A DNA stretch of 64,000 nucleotides, taken from NCBI RefSeq assembly GCF_042853465.1, contig NZ_AP031497.1, positions 2,790,001-2,854,000 on the forward strand. The letters run 5' to 3'. This document shows positions 54,741 through 62,129 of the stretch, piece after piece. The first letter of the stretch is position 1. Each line of letters begins with the position of its first letter. This stretch comes from Simiduia litorea. Lineage in GTDB: Bacteria; Pseudomonadota; Gammaproteobacteria; Pseudomonadales; Cellvibrionaceae. Position numbers and translations under genes: made by a program. The notes under the pieces were generated by a model. The model saw only the letters and a list, made by a program, of their open reading frames with translations. It was not told the DNA's origin and made no database searches.

Positions 54741-54775
54741 AGCCGGGAATGATGATTTAAACGTCATTGCCGGCT
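54741..54775 (+). terminator. Hairpin after the S9 peptidase gene
   Basis: AGCCGG-x-AATGA pairs with TCATT-x-CCGGCT, interrupted by one G-G mismatch, with a loop of about 11 nt. No strong T-tract follows. Confidence 0.4.
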
Positions 54776-54917
54776 ATATCTCTCCGGTCACTTATTGCTA
54801 ATAAGACTTACTCGTGAGACTTGGATATTGCTAAAATCACCAAGACTGTATTAACAGTGTTTCATGGACAGAAGCTAACGCCAGATGTTTCTTGGCAGCC
54901 ACCTAAGGAGTCCCTCT

Positions 54918-55325
54918 ATGCCTCTAACTGCACAAGCCTCCGGCTCGAGCCTACGACCGGAAGGTAAACACACTAGGCTCGATATTATGTTTATCGACAA
55001 ATACATCGACCCCGCAAAATCCCTAGAACTGCTCAACGCACTTCAGCAGAAATTTATGTTTAACGACGCGGTAAAGCGCCAACTATCCAGTGGTGTGCCC
55101 GTGGTGATAAAACACGATACGGACGCAGAAACCGCACAAAAAATTGTCGACTACATCGCCAACCTTGGCGGAGATTGCTGGGTGCAATCCACATCTCCCG
55201 ATGGCTATACCGATCGCCGCGACCAAAACCGGCGCAACACAGGCGACAGACGCCTACTGCACCGCGGCTGGGCCATCATGCCCGACCGGCGCCGCTCGCG
55301 TGAACGTCGAGTATTTTTCCATTAA
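54918..55325 (+). CDS. Small protein with Arg-rich C-terminus, unknown function
   Basis: 135 aa from the ATG at 54918, chosen because AAGGAG lies seven bases upstream. I do not recognise the family. The middle (about 22-90) looks like a compact alpha/beta domain with a helix around S-L-E-L-L-N-A-L-Q-Q-K-F and G-V-P-V-V-I-K-H-D-T-D-A-E-T-A-Q-K-I-V-D-Y-I. The last 40 residues are very basic with repeated D-R-R units. That tail could bind nucleic acid, membrane or another protein. No signal peptide. Confidence 0.7.
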   Translation: MPLTAQASGSSLRPEGKHTRLDIMFIDKYIDPAKSLELLNALQQKFMFNDAVKRQLSSGVPVVIKHDTDAETAQKIVDYIANLGGDCWVQSTSPDGYTDRRDQNRRNTGDRRLLHRGWAIMPDRRRSRERRVFFH

Positions 55326-55402
55326 GCCGTAATCTTTCCATACTGCCCCCTTAGTGATTTGCCTGTTACACTGCAGGCGAATAACAAAAATAGGGGGCTA
55401 AA

Positions 55403-57115
55403 ATGACCATCCTTTCATCTTCCCGCTCCATAACGCGTTTTGTTAACTGCGGCGCGCTTTGTGCCACCTTCGTTGCAGCGTTGCTAAGCACTCCGAGCTT
55501 TGCCAGCGATCTACTGATTGAAAATATCAAGGGCTATACCTTTACCGATTTAGCCCCGGTCGGCGCCTCGCCGAGTCAATTTAACAAAATTCTCATCCGC
55601 GACAATAAAGTGCTCAGCACCAAAAATGCGATTATCGAACGGTTAATGAAACCGGATACAAAACGCATTGATGGCAAAGGGAAAATACTGCTGCCGGGGC
55701 TAATAGACGCGCACGGCCACTTGGCCGGCTTGGGGGCGTTACTCTCTAGTGTCGATTTGCGCGAAAGTAAAAATGAAAATGTGGCCGTACAACTGGTGCA
55801 AAACTACATAACTAACATAAAGCCCAATAAAAACGCCTGGGTTCTCGGACAAGGTTGGAATCAAGCCAATTGGCCCAGTAAGCAATTTCCCACCAGCGCC
55901 AGTTTAAATACCATTGAGGCGCCCAACCCAATCGCACTCGCGCGCGTAGATGGACACGCTGTTTGGTTAAATCAAACAGCGCTTGCGTTAACCGGCATTG
56001 ATGATTCAACGCCAAACCCTGAAGGCGGTCAAATCATCAGAGACAGCGAAGGCAAGGCCACCGGTGTGCTCATCGATAACGCGATGTCTTTGGTATATAA
56101 AAAAATACCACCCATCACAGAACAACAACTCAATCAACAATTACAACGCAGTTTCGATCATCTGCTCTCACTCGGCATCACCGGCGTGCACGATGCGGGC
56201 ATCAATCAGCCGGTGATTGATGTATTAAAGCAACGAGCTGCCAAGAAAACGCTACCCCTTCGGGTTTATGGCATGCTCGACGGCAGCGACGCAAATCTTA
56301 GCCAATGGCTTAAGGCGGGCGCCTACAGCGACGAAGCCGGTTATTTAACGATTGCCTCGGTAAAATTATATGCCGATGGCGCACTCGGTAGCCGCGGTGC
56401 CGCTCTGTTAGCGGACTATTCTGACCAACCAAATAATAAAGGTTTAGATATTACTGCACCGGAACCGCTGCTCGAAAAATTCAAACTTATTGATGACCAT
56501 CAATTTCAAATCTGCGTTCACGCCATTGGCGATCGTGGTAACCAGCAAGTGCTGGATGCATTTGACGCGCTGTTTAACACCGGAGGCAATAGCAACTTAC
56601 GCCACCGCATAGAGCATGCTCAAGTTATCGCGCCGCAAGACTTAGCGCGCCTCGAGCAACTGGATTTAATTGCGTCTATGCAACCCACCCATGCCACCAG
56701 CGATATGCACATGGCCGAAGATAGACTAGGACAGGCGCGACTGACCGGTGCCTACGCTTGGCGCACGCTGCTCAACAATGGCACCCGCATGACCTTTGGT
56801 TCAGATTTTCCTGTGGAATCTGCCAATCCATTTTTTGGCATCCACGCCGCCGTCACACGGCAAGATCACAATAACCAACCCGTACCGGGCTGGCGTATTG
56901 AAGAAGCCGTAACCATCAACGAGGCCATGAGTCTTTTTACTCGAGATGCCGCCTGGGCCGCCCATATGGAAACAGCGCAAGGCACATTAGAGCCAGGTAA
57001 GTGGGCAGATTTTATCCTTGTGGAAGAAAACCCCTACAAGGTAAAGCCCGAACAGCTATGGAAAATCAACGTACATGAGACTTGGGTCGCTGGCGAAAAA
57101 CGCTGGCCACACTAG
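55403..57115 (+). CDS. Secreted YtcJ-like metal-dependent amidohydrolase
   Basis: 570 aa with a signal peptide (cleavage near S-F-A-S, residue 35). Metal-site landmarks are L-I-D-A-H-G-H-L near residue 100, V-K-L-Y-A-D-G-A-L-G-S-R near 310, I-C-V-H-A-I-G-D-R-G near 370, R-H-R-I-E-H-A near 395 and F-G-S-D-F-P-V-E near 460. This is the YtcJ/NfdA-type amidohydrolase 3 family, which hydrolyses N-formyl or related amides; the exact substrate is unknown. Periplasmic. Single gene, 59 bp before ctaA. Confidence 0.9.
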   Translation: MTILSSSRSITRFVNCGALCATFVAALLSTPSFASDLLIENIKGYTFTDLAPVGASPSQFNKILIRDNKVLSTKNAIIERLMKPDTKRIDGKGKILLPGLIDAHGHLAGLGALLSSVDLRESKNENVAVQLVQNYITNIKPNKNAWVLGQGWNQANWPSKQFPTSASLNTIEAPNPIALARVDGHAVWLNQTALALTGIDDSTPNPEGGQIIRDSEGKATGVLIDNAMSLVYKKIPPITEQQLNQQLQRSFDHLLSLGITGVHDAGINQPVIDVLKQRAAKKTLPLRVYGMLDGSDANLSQWLKAGAYSDEAGYLTIASVKLYADGALGSRGAALLADYSDQPNNKGLDITAPEPLLEKFKLIDDHQFQICVHAIGDRGNQQVLDAFDALFNTGGNSNLRHRIEHAQVIAPQDLARLEQLDLIASMQPTHATSDMHMAEDRLGQARLTGAYAWRTLLNNGTRMTFGSDFPVESANPFFGIHAAVTRQDHNNQPVPGWRIEEAVTINEAMSLFTRDAAWAAHMETAQGTLEPGKWADFILVEENPYKVKPEQLWKINVHETWVAGEKRWPH

Positions 57116-57174
57116 TCACAATCGTCGCAAGCCGTTAACACCTAATAATGAGAACGTACTAACAAGAATCCAAC

Positions 57175-58218
57175 ATGACCATGCATACAGACAACACCCT
57201 CAACAACGATCGTCGTATAGCCCAGTGGCTATTATTTTGCGCACTCGCTATTTTTGTCATGATTATCCTGGGCGGTGTCACGCGTCTCACGGAGTCGGGC
57301 CTATCCATTGTTGAATGGAAGCCAGTGATCGGCACACTGCCGCCGATGAACAATCTCGAATGGACGCGGGAATTTGAGCAATATAAACAATTTCCCGAGT
57401 ACCAAAAAGTTAACAAAGGCATGTCGCTAGATGACTTTAAAACCATCTTCTATTTTGAATATAGCCACCGCTTACTCGGCCGACTAATTGGGGTAATATT
57501 TCTAATACCTTTCTTATTTTTTTGGTTTAGCAAGCGGATAAAGCCCGGCTTAGGCATTCCACTACTAGGTCTATTTATCTTGGGTGGTCTGCAGGGTGCA
57601 CTAGGCTGGTTTATGGTGAAGAGTGGCTTGGTGGACAATCCTCGTGTCAGTCAATATCGCCTTGCCGCTCACCTAGGATTAGCGGTTATTATCTATGCCT
57701 ACATGCTTTGGCTAGCGTTAAGTCTTTTGCAAACACGCGACCGTCACCCCACGGTCTTTAGCAAGCGCACGCTCGGGCTATGCGCAGTAATCTTTTTCAT
57801 GATTATAACCGGGGCTTTTGTCGCCGGTACACGCGCAGGCTTAGCCTACCCCACTTGGCCGCTCATGGGCGACAGTTTTATACCCGCTAACCTTTACGCC
57901 ACCACACCCTTCTGGTTGGCAGCATTTGAGGACATCACAACCATCCAGTTTAACCACCGCATACTTGCCTACATCATCACGATCATTATTGCCTGGCTTG
58001 GCTTTGTACTCTGGCGTAGCAACCCCAGTCAGCAAGTAAAACTCGCAATTTTGCTCCTCTGTTCGGCACTCATAATGCAAGTAGGCTTGGGCATTGCGAC
58101 ATTACTCAACCATGTTCCAGTGGCTCTCGCGGCTAGTCATCAAGGCGTGGCCATTATATTGCTCTCCAGCGCGTTATTTTTAGCCCATAGCGTGAAGGTT
58201 GGGACGAGAATGCATTAA
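57175..58218 (+). CDS. ctaA: Haem A synthase
   Basis: 347 aa with eight predicted transmembrane helices in two four-helix halves. The haem-ligating histidines are in F-E-Y-S-H-R-L-L-G-R, A-A-H-L-G, F-N-H-R-I-L-A-Y and S-H-Q-G-V-A. The start G-G-V-T-R-L-T-E-S-G-L-S-I-V-E-W is the signature of the proteobacterial/mitochondrial COX15 type without the Bacillus Cys pair. It oxidises haem O to haem A for aa3 oxidase. ctaB and cox genes are not beside it. Strong terminator after the stop. Confidence 0.95.
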   Translation: MTMHTDNTLNNDRRIAQWLLFCALAIFVMIILGGVTRLTESGLSIVEWKPVIGTLPPMNNLEWTREFEQYKQFPEYQKVNKGMSLDDFKTIFYFEYSHRLLGRLIGVIFLIPFLFFWFSKRIKPGLGIPLLGLFILGGLQGALGWFMVKSGLVDNPRVSQYRLAAHLGLAVIIYAYMLWLALSLLQTRDRHPTVFSKRTLGLCAVIFFMIITGAFVAGTRAGLAYPTWPLMGDSFIPANLYATTPFWLAAFEDITTIQFNHRILAYIITIIIAWLGFVLWRSNPSQQVKLAILLLCSALIMQVGLGIATLLNHVPVALAASHQGVAIILLSSALFLAHSVKVGTRMH

Positions 58219-58230
58219 AAGCTCGATAAA

Positions 58231-58255
58231 AAAGCGCCGCATTGCGCGGCGCTTT
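58231..58255 (+). terminator. Intrinsic terminator of ctaA
   Basis: AAAGCGCCGC/GCGGCGCTTT, 10-bp stem with a 5-nt loop, ending in TTT and preceded by AAA, so it could work in both directions. Confidence 0.75.
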
Positions 58256-58328
58256 CTCCTATTGATTTATTGACTCAGCACCAACTGTGCCAATCGATTC
58301 ACGATGAAATCGAGTTTAGCTGGATCAA

Positions 58329-58571
58329 TTACATCAAAAAGCGCAACACCAAGTAAGGCACGAGATTAAACAAGAAAACCATTAGCTTATAAAAACCTAG
58401 GCCACCATAGTGCAGGGCATGAAATTGTGTTTCTGTGATATCAAACATGGCCGAGTGCATTCTAAAGGTAAAACCGCGTGCAACCGTGATAAACACCAAC
58501 CAAATGCACATAACAGCCCAATTAATCACAGTACTCCAGCCAAAAAAAGTCGCCAATTGATCTATTGTCAT
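58329..58571 (-). CDS. Small inner-membrane protein (DUF6868-like)
   Basis: 80 aa with two hydrophobic helices (about residues 13-31 and 60-78) and a conserved middle, F-R-M-H-S-A-M-F-x-I-x-x-x-x-F-x-x-x-H-Y-G-G-L-G-F-Y-K. The pattern fits the small family I know as DUF6868; function unknown. Followed on the same strand, 39 bp upstream, by the SDR gene, so the two may be co-transcribed. Confidence 0.75.
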   Translation of the reverse strand: MTIDQLATFFGWSTVINWAVMCIWLVFITVARGFTFRMHSAMFDITETQFHALHYGGLGFYKLMVFLFNLVPYLVLRFLM

Positions 58572-58610
58572 CGTCTTCTCCTTGGTTATTTTTACTGTAT
58601 CACTTTTATA

Positions 58611-59270
58611 CTACCATGGCAGCGGGTCACCATTGCCATGACGAAATTGACCTGAATCAACCAAGTTCGTTTCAGCAATGCGAGCCACTAGACGCTGTGC
58701 TGCGTCAACAGCGCTAATATCGCCCGCATGCCCCACCATATCCGTTTGTACAAACCCTGGATGTAAAATGGCAACGGCGATGCCTTTTGGCGCCAAATCG
58801 ACGGCGAGAGATTTGCCAGCAATATTGAGCGCTGCTTTCGACATACGATAGCCGTAGTAGCCCCCCGAACTATTGTCGGCTACCGATCCCATACGGCTCG
58901 TGATAAGCGCTATTTTAGATCCAGATGTCAGCTGACTTAACAGAGCATGGGTAACACGCAAAGGGCCGAGGGCATTGACAGCAAATTGTGCCTCAATGTC
59001 TTGCCAACGGAGTTGACCTAGGCTGTCGCCTGCTAACAAGCCGGCATTATTAATCAAAATGTCGATTGTTTGCCCTTTTAGCGCGTCGGTCAGTGTGGTT
59101 AAAGTGTCTGCGTCGCTCACATCAACCCCCTCAACAACTGAGGCGCCGGACGCCGTTAACGCTTCAGAAGCTTTTCGACAAAGCGCCGACACCTCGTGCC
59201 CCTGTGCTAAATAAGCTTGCGTAAGCGCCAACCCAATACCTCGGTTTGCGCCAGTAATCACAACGTGCAT
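58611..59270 (-). CDS. Short-chain dehydrogenase/reductase
   Basis: 219 aa from the ATG at 59270 (M-H-V-V-I-T-G), which has GGAGA upstream. The Rossmann motif is T-G-A-N-R-G-I-G-L-A. N-N-A-G near residue 77, the catalytic Ser in I-T-S-R-M-G-S and the Tyr-Lys pair in Y-G-Y-R-M-S-K complete a classical SDR active site. The N-terminal T-G-x-x-x-G-I-G type binds NAD(P)H. Substrate unknown. DUF3088 and DUF6868-like genes flank it on the same strand. Confidence 0.92.
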   Translation of the reverse strand: MHVVITGANRGIGLALTQAYLAQGHEVSALCRKASEALTASGASVVEGVDVSDADTLTTLTDALKGQTIDILINNAGLLAGDSLGQLRWQDIEAQFAVNALGPLRVTHALLSQLTSGSKIALITSRMGSVADNSSGGYYGYRMSKAALNIAGKSLAVDLAPKGIAVAILHPGFVQTDMVGHAGDISAVDAAQRLVARIAETNLVDSGQFRHGNGDPLPW

Positions 59271-59308
59271 AGATGTCTCCAAGGATGTAGGGTTTCAATG
59301 TAATTCTG

Positions 59309-59644
59309 TTAAGACGGCACCATGCCGTGAAACTGCTGCCCCAGCCAACGGCAAATCGCTTTGCCATCATTAATATAAGCGCGCCCGGTTTGTGTAGAAC
59401 GAGCTAGGCCCGTAGGTAAATCACCCTCGGCGAATACCAACGCTGGGCTATTTTGCAATTCAACACCTAAAAGCTCTACCAATGCGGCTCGCGGGCGGTC
59501 AAAATCAATATAAATAAACTCGACTTGCGCTTTTAAGTGCGGATGGTAAACAAAAAAGCCTTCCATCAACGCACAATCTGGGCAAAACATGTTCGCTTCT
59601 GTGCCATAGCCAGGTTTAAGTAGATACAATTGGGGTTTAGACAT
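59309..59644 (-). CDS. DUF3088 protein, thioredoxin/glutaredoxin-like
   Basis: 111 aa from the ATG at 59644 (M-S-K-P-Q-L-Y-L-L-K-P-G); the longer frame would overlap the divergent neighbour's start. F-C-P-D-C near residue 20 is a C-x-x-C pair at the helix start of a possible glutaredoxin-like fold, with S-P-A-L-V-F near residue 66 in the place of a cis-Pro loop. The family is known as DUF3088, with no proven function. It is first in a leftward run with the SDR gene. Confidence 0.82.
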   Translation of the reverse strand: MSKPQLYLLKPGYGTEANMFCPDCALMEGFFVYHPHLKAQVEFIYIDFDRPRAALVELLGVELQNSPALVFAEGDLPTGLARSTQTGRAYINDGKAICRWLGQQFHGMVPS

Positions 59645-59693
59645 TGGTTTTCCGTTCCTACAATAATACACACCGTAAAATGGAGATATTACC

Positions 59694-60287
59694 ATGAACC
59701 GACTCAGCTTTTATTTTACTGTTGTATGTCTATGCGCCTTTGCTACCCATGCAAATACCCAAGAACTATCACCGAAAGAGCAAGCGGCAAAGGGACAAGC
59801 GACAGAAAACCACTTGGTTCACACCAGCCTAGCGCCAGAGCTAGAAAAATTTCGCCCCTTTATTAATCGCACCTATCGCGGTGAATACAAAGATGAAAAA
59901 AGTGGAAAGGTCGCCATCGATATCGCTCAATGGCAGCGCGCCTTAAACGGCCGAGCCATTCGAGTTCTACACTCTATCGACGAGGGTAAGTACGGCGGCG
60001 AGACGCTGTTTTTCTTTGATAAAAACCAATCTTCTGTGCGCTTTTACTATTTCACCACCGAAGGGTTTTACACCGAGGGTAGCGTCAGTTTTGATGGCAA
60101 CAAGATGATCAGCACGGAAATCGTTAACGGTGAAGCAAGCGGCATTACTAGCGTCATCTCAGTCGCCGAACTGAGCAGCAGCGGCGTCATGACCATCAAC
60201 TCGACCTACCTAAAAGGCGATATCGAGGTTAACACCAGCCGCGCGGTATACGCCCCTATTCCGCATCAAAATCCCATTTTTAAATGA
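59694..60287 (+). CDS. Secreted protein of unknown function
   Basis: 197 aa with a signal peptide (cleavage near T-H-A-N, residue 21) and GGAG before the ATG. The mature protein is mostly beta: W-x-R-A-L-N-G-R-A-I-R-V-L-H-S, Y-G-G-E-T-L-F-F-F-D and F-Y-Y-F-T-T-E-G-F-Y-T-E-G-S resemble a small lipocalin-like barrel. I cannot name the family with confidence. It leads a rightward run with the VanZ-fusion and racemase genes (gap 9 bp). Confidence 0.75.
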   Translation: MNRLSFYFTVVCLCAFATHANTQELSPKEQAAKGQATENHLVHTSLAPELEKFRPFINRTYRGEYKDEKSGKVAIDIAQWQRALNGRAIRVLHSIDEGKYGGETLFFFDKNQSSVRFYYFTTEGFYTEGSVSFDGNKMISTEIVNGEASGITSVISVAELSSSGVMTINSTYLKGDIEVNTSRAVYAPIPHQNPIFK

Positions 60288-60296
60288 GCCTCAACT

Positions 60297-61205
60297 GTGA
60301 ATAACGCCCAGCCCGCCTTCAGCTGGGGATTAACGGCAATCCTGCTCGTAACACTGCCGTTTTTCTTTATTGGCGGCCCAGATTGGCAGGCGATGCCACT
60401 TTATCGCCAGGTTTGGAATGGCGGTCACATCGCTTTTTTTTGCTTTAGTATTATTCTGGTTCGACAATTTATCGCGCTAGATTCAGCACAACGTTGGCTA
60501 GCGGCGTCGCTAGTGACACTCATCATCGGCACCCTGATCGAAATCATTCAACAACAGGTAGGGCGCGAGTTTAGCTATACGGATTTATTGTTTAATCTGG
60601 TAGGGCTCTGGCTGGGCTTAAGCTGGACTCAACGCGCTTCTCGACTCACTTGGCTGCTACGTCTGGGCGCCGGCGTGTTACTAACACCGTTTTTATGGAC
60701 GGTAGCCCAAGCGAGCCAACTGCAAATTGCCAGCGCTTATTATTTTCCCCTGATTACTAGTTTTGAAAGTCGTTCGGAATTACTCCGAATTTCTGGCCCC
60801 GCCAGTCTAACGAGCCAAATAACGTCCAAAGGAAAATACGCCCTAAAAATACATTTCGATAAAGCCAAGTACTCCACCGTCAGTATTGATAAGCCGCTAG
60901 GCAGCTGGATTGGCTACCAACAACTTATGCTGGACATCTATAACCCAGAGCCCGAACCATTACGCCTAGTCTTACGCATTTCAGATGCCGAGCACGATCG
61001 AGGTTCGCAGGCGTTAACCGATCGATTTAACGTTGCCATAACGGTAACAAACGGCTGGAATACTATAGCCATCAAGCTAGATGATATTCGCCAGGCGCCG
61101 TTAACGCGGGAACTTAATCTTGCCCAGCTAACCAACATAGCCATTTTCTCTCAGGGATTAGACAAGCCTCGCACCGTGTATCTGGATCATATTCGCTTAG
61201 AGTAA
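60297..61205 (+). CDS. VanZ-like membrane protein fused to a beta-sandwich carbohydrate-binding-like domain
   Basis: 302 aa starting with GTG. The first ~145 residues are VanZ-like with four to five helices (I-G-T-L-I-E-I-I-Q-Q is the characteristic I-E-x-x-Q motif). A last helix leads into a soluble C-terminal half (about 160-302), a galactose-binding-like jelly roll: L-M-L-D-I-Y-N, L-R-L-V-L-R-I-S-D-A-E-H-D-R-G, W-N-T-I-A-I-K-L, V-Y-L-D-H-I-R-L. This part resembles the accessory modules of the laminarinases in this window. It probably displays the domain at the periplasmic face. Function unknown. Confidence 0.82.
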   Translation: MNNAQPAFSWGLTAILLVTLPFFFIGGPDWQAMPLYRQVWNGGHIAFFCFSIILVRQFIALDSAQRWLAASLVTLIIGTLIEIIQQQVGREFSYTDLLFNLVGLWLGLSWTQRASRLTWLLRLGAGVLLTPFLWTVAQASQLQIASAYYFPLITSFESRSELLRISGPASLTSQITSKGKYALKIHFDKAKYSTVSIDKPLGSWIGYQQLMLDIYNPEPEPLRLVLRISDAEHDRGSQALTDRFNVAITVTNGWNTIAIKLDDIRQAPLTRELNLAQLTNIAIFSQGLDKPRTVYLDHIRLE

Positions 61206-61257
61206 TCGCTTGGCGATACACAGGTTGACAAAAACCCATTACAACAAGGGATATAGC

Positions 61258-61950
61258 ATGAAAACAATTGGACTCATAGGCGGTATGAGCTGGGAATCCA
61301 CCAGCCACTACTACTCGGCCATTAATCGAGAAGTTAATCGAAGAATGGGCGCTTTTCACTCAGCCAAGATTGTCATGGTTAGCGTAGATTTCGCCGAAGT
61401 AGAACATCTACAGCGAGCGAACAATTGGCAAGCGGCGGGAAACCTATTAGCCCATGCGGCCTTACAACTGCAAGCAGCAGGTGCCGACTGCATTGTTATT
61501 TGCACCAACACCATGCACAAAGTTGCCCCACAAATAGAATGTGCCGTCAATATTCCCTTGCTCCACATTGCCGACGCAACGGGCCGTGCACTCGTGGCTA
61601 AGGGCATGGACCATGTGGCACTTTTGGGCACGGCGTTTACCATGGCGCAAGATTTTTACAAGCAAAGGCTGGCCGACAACTTTCCCCTAAAGGTGACGGT
61701 TCCTAATGCTAGCGAGCAAGAAATCATTCACAACATTATTTATCAAGAGTTGTGTAAAGGTATTATCGCGGACACATCGCGCTCAGCCTATTTAACCATC
61801 ATGAATAGACTACAGGCAGATGGCGCGCAGGCAATCATCTTAGGTTGTACAGAAATAGGTCTATTAGTCACGCGCGAACACACACAGATTCCACTGTTCG
61901 ACACCACATTGATTCACAGCATGGCCGCGGTTGATTTTGCGCTGAGCTAG
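61258..61950 (+). CDS. Aspartate/glutamate racemase family protein
   Basis: 230 aa from the ATG at 61258, with AAGGG upstream; the longer frame adds 16 unlike residues. The start M-K-T-I-G-L-I-G-G-M-S-W-E-S-T is the family signature. The two catalytic cysteines are in V-I-C-T-N-T-M-H near residue 83 and L-G-C-T-E-I-G near residue 200, for two-base PLP-independent racemisation. It is close to the YgeA type, which can have broad specificity. Last in the run starting at 59694. Confidence 0.92.
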   Translation: MKTIGLIGGMSWESTSHYYSAINREVNRRMGAFHSAKIVMVSVDFAEVEHLQRANNWQAAGNLLAHAALQLQAAGADCIVICTNTMHKVAPQIECAVNIPLLHIADATGRALVAKGMDHVALLGTAFTMAQDFYKQRLADNFPLKVTVPNASEQEIIHNIIYQELCKGIIADTSRSAYLTIMNRLQADGAQAIILGCTEIGLLVTREHTQIPLFDTTLIHSMAAVDFALS

Positions 61951-62129
61951 CGCATGCACAATACCAAGGTCTAGTGGTCAAACCACCCTTAACTGCTAGG
62001 GTAGTTGTGCAAATAAAAACACAACCGCAAGAGCAGATGACTGGGTACTTAGGGTTCATGGATGCTTAGCTAGTCCTACAGGGAATTTTCCGGATATCGC
62101 TCTATAACAATAATGAAATGGAGCAAATC

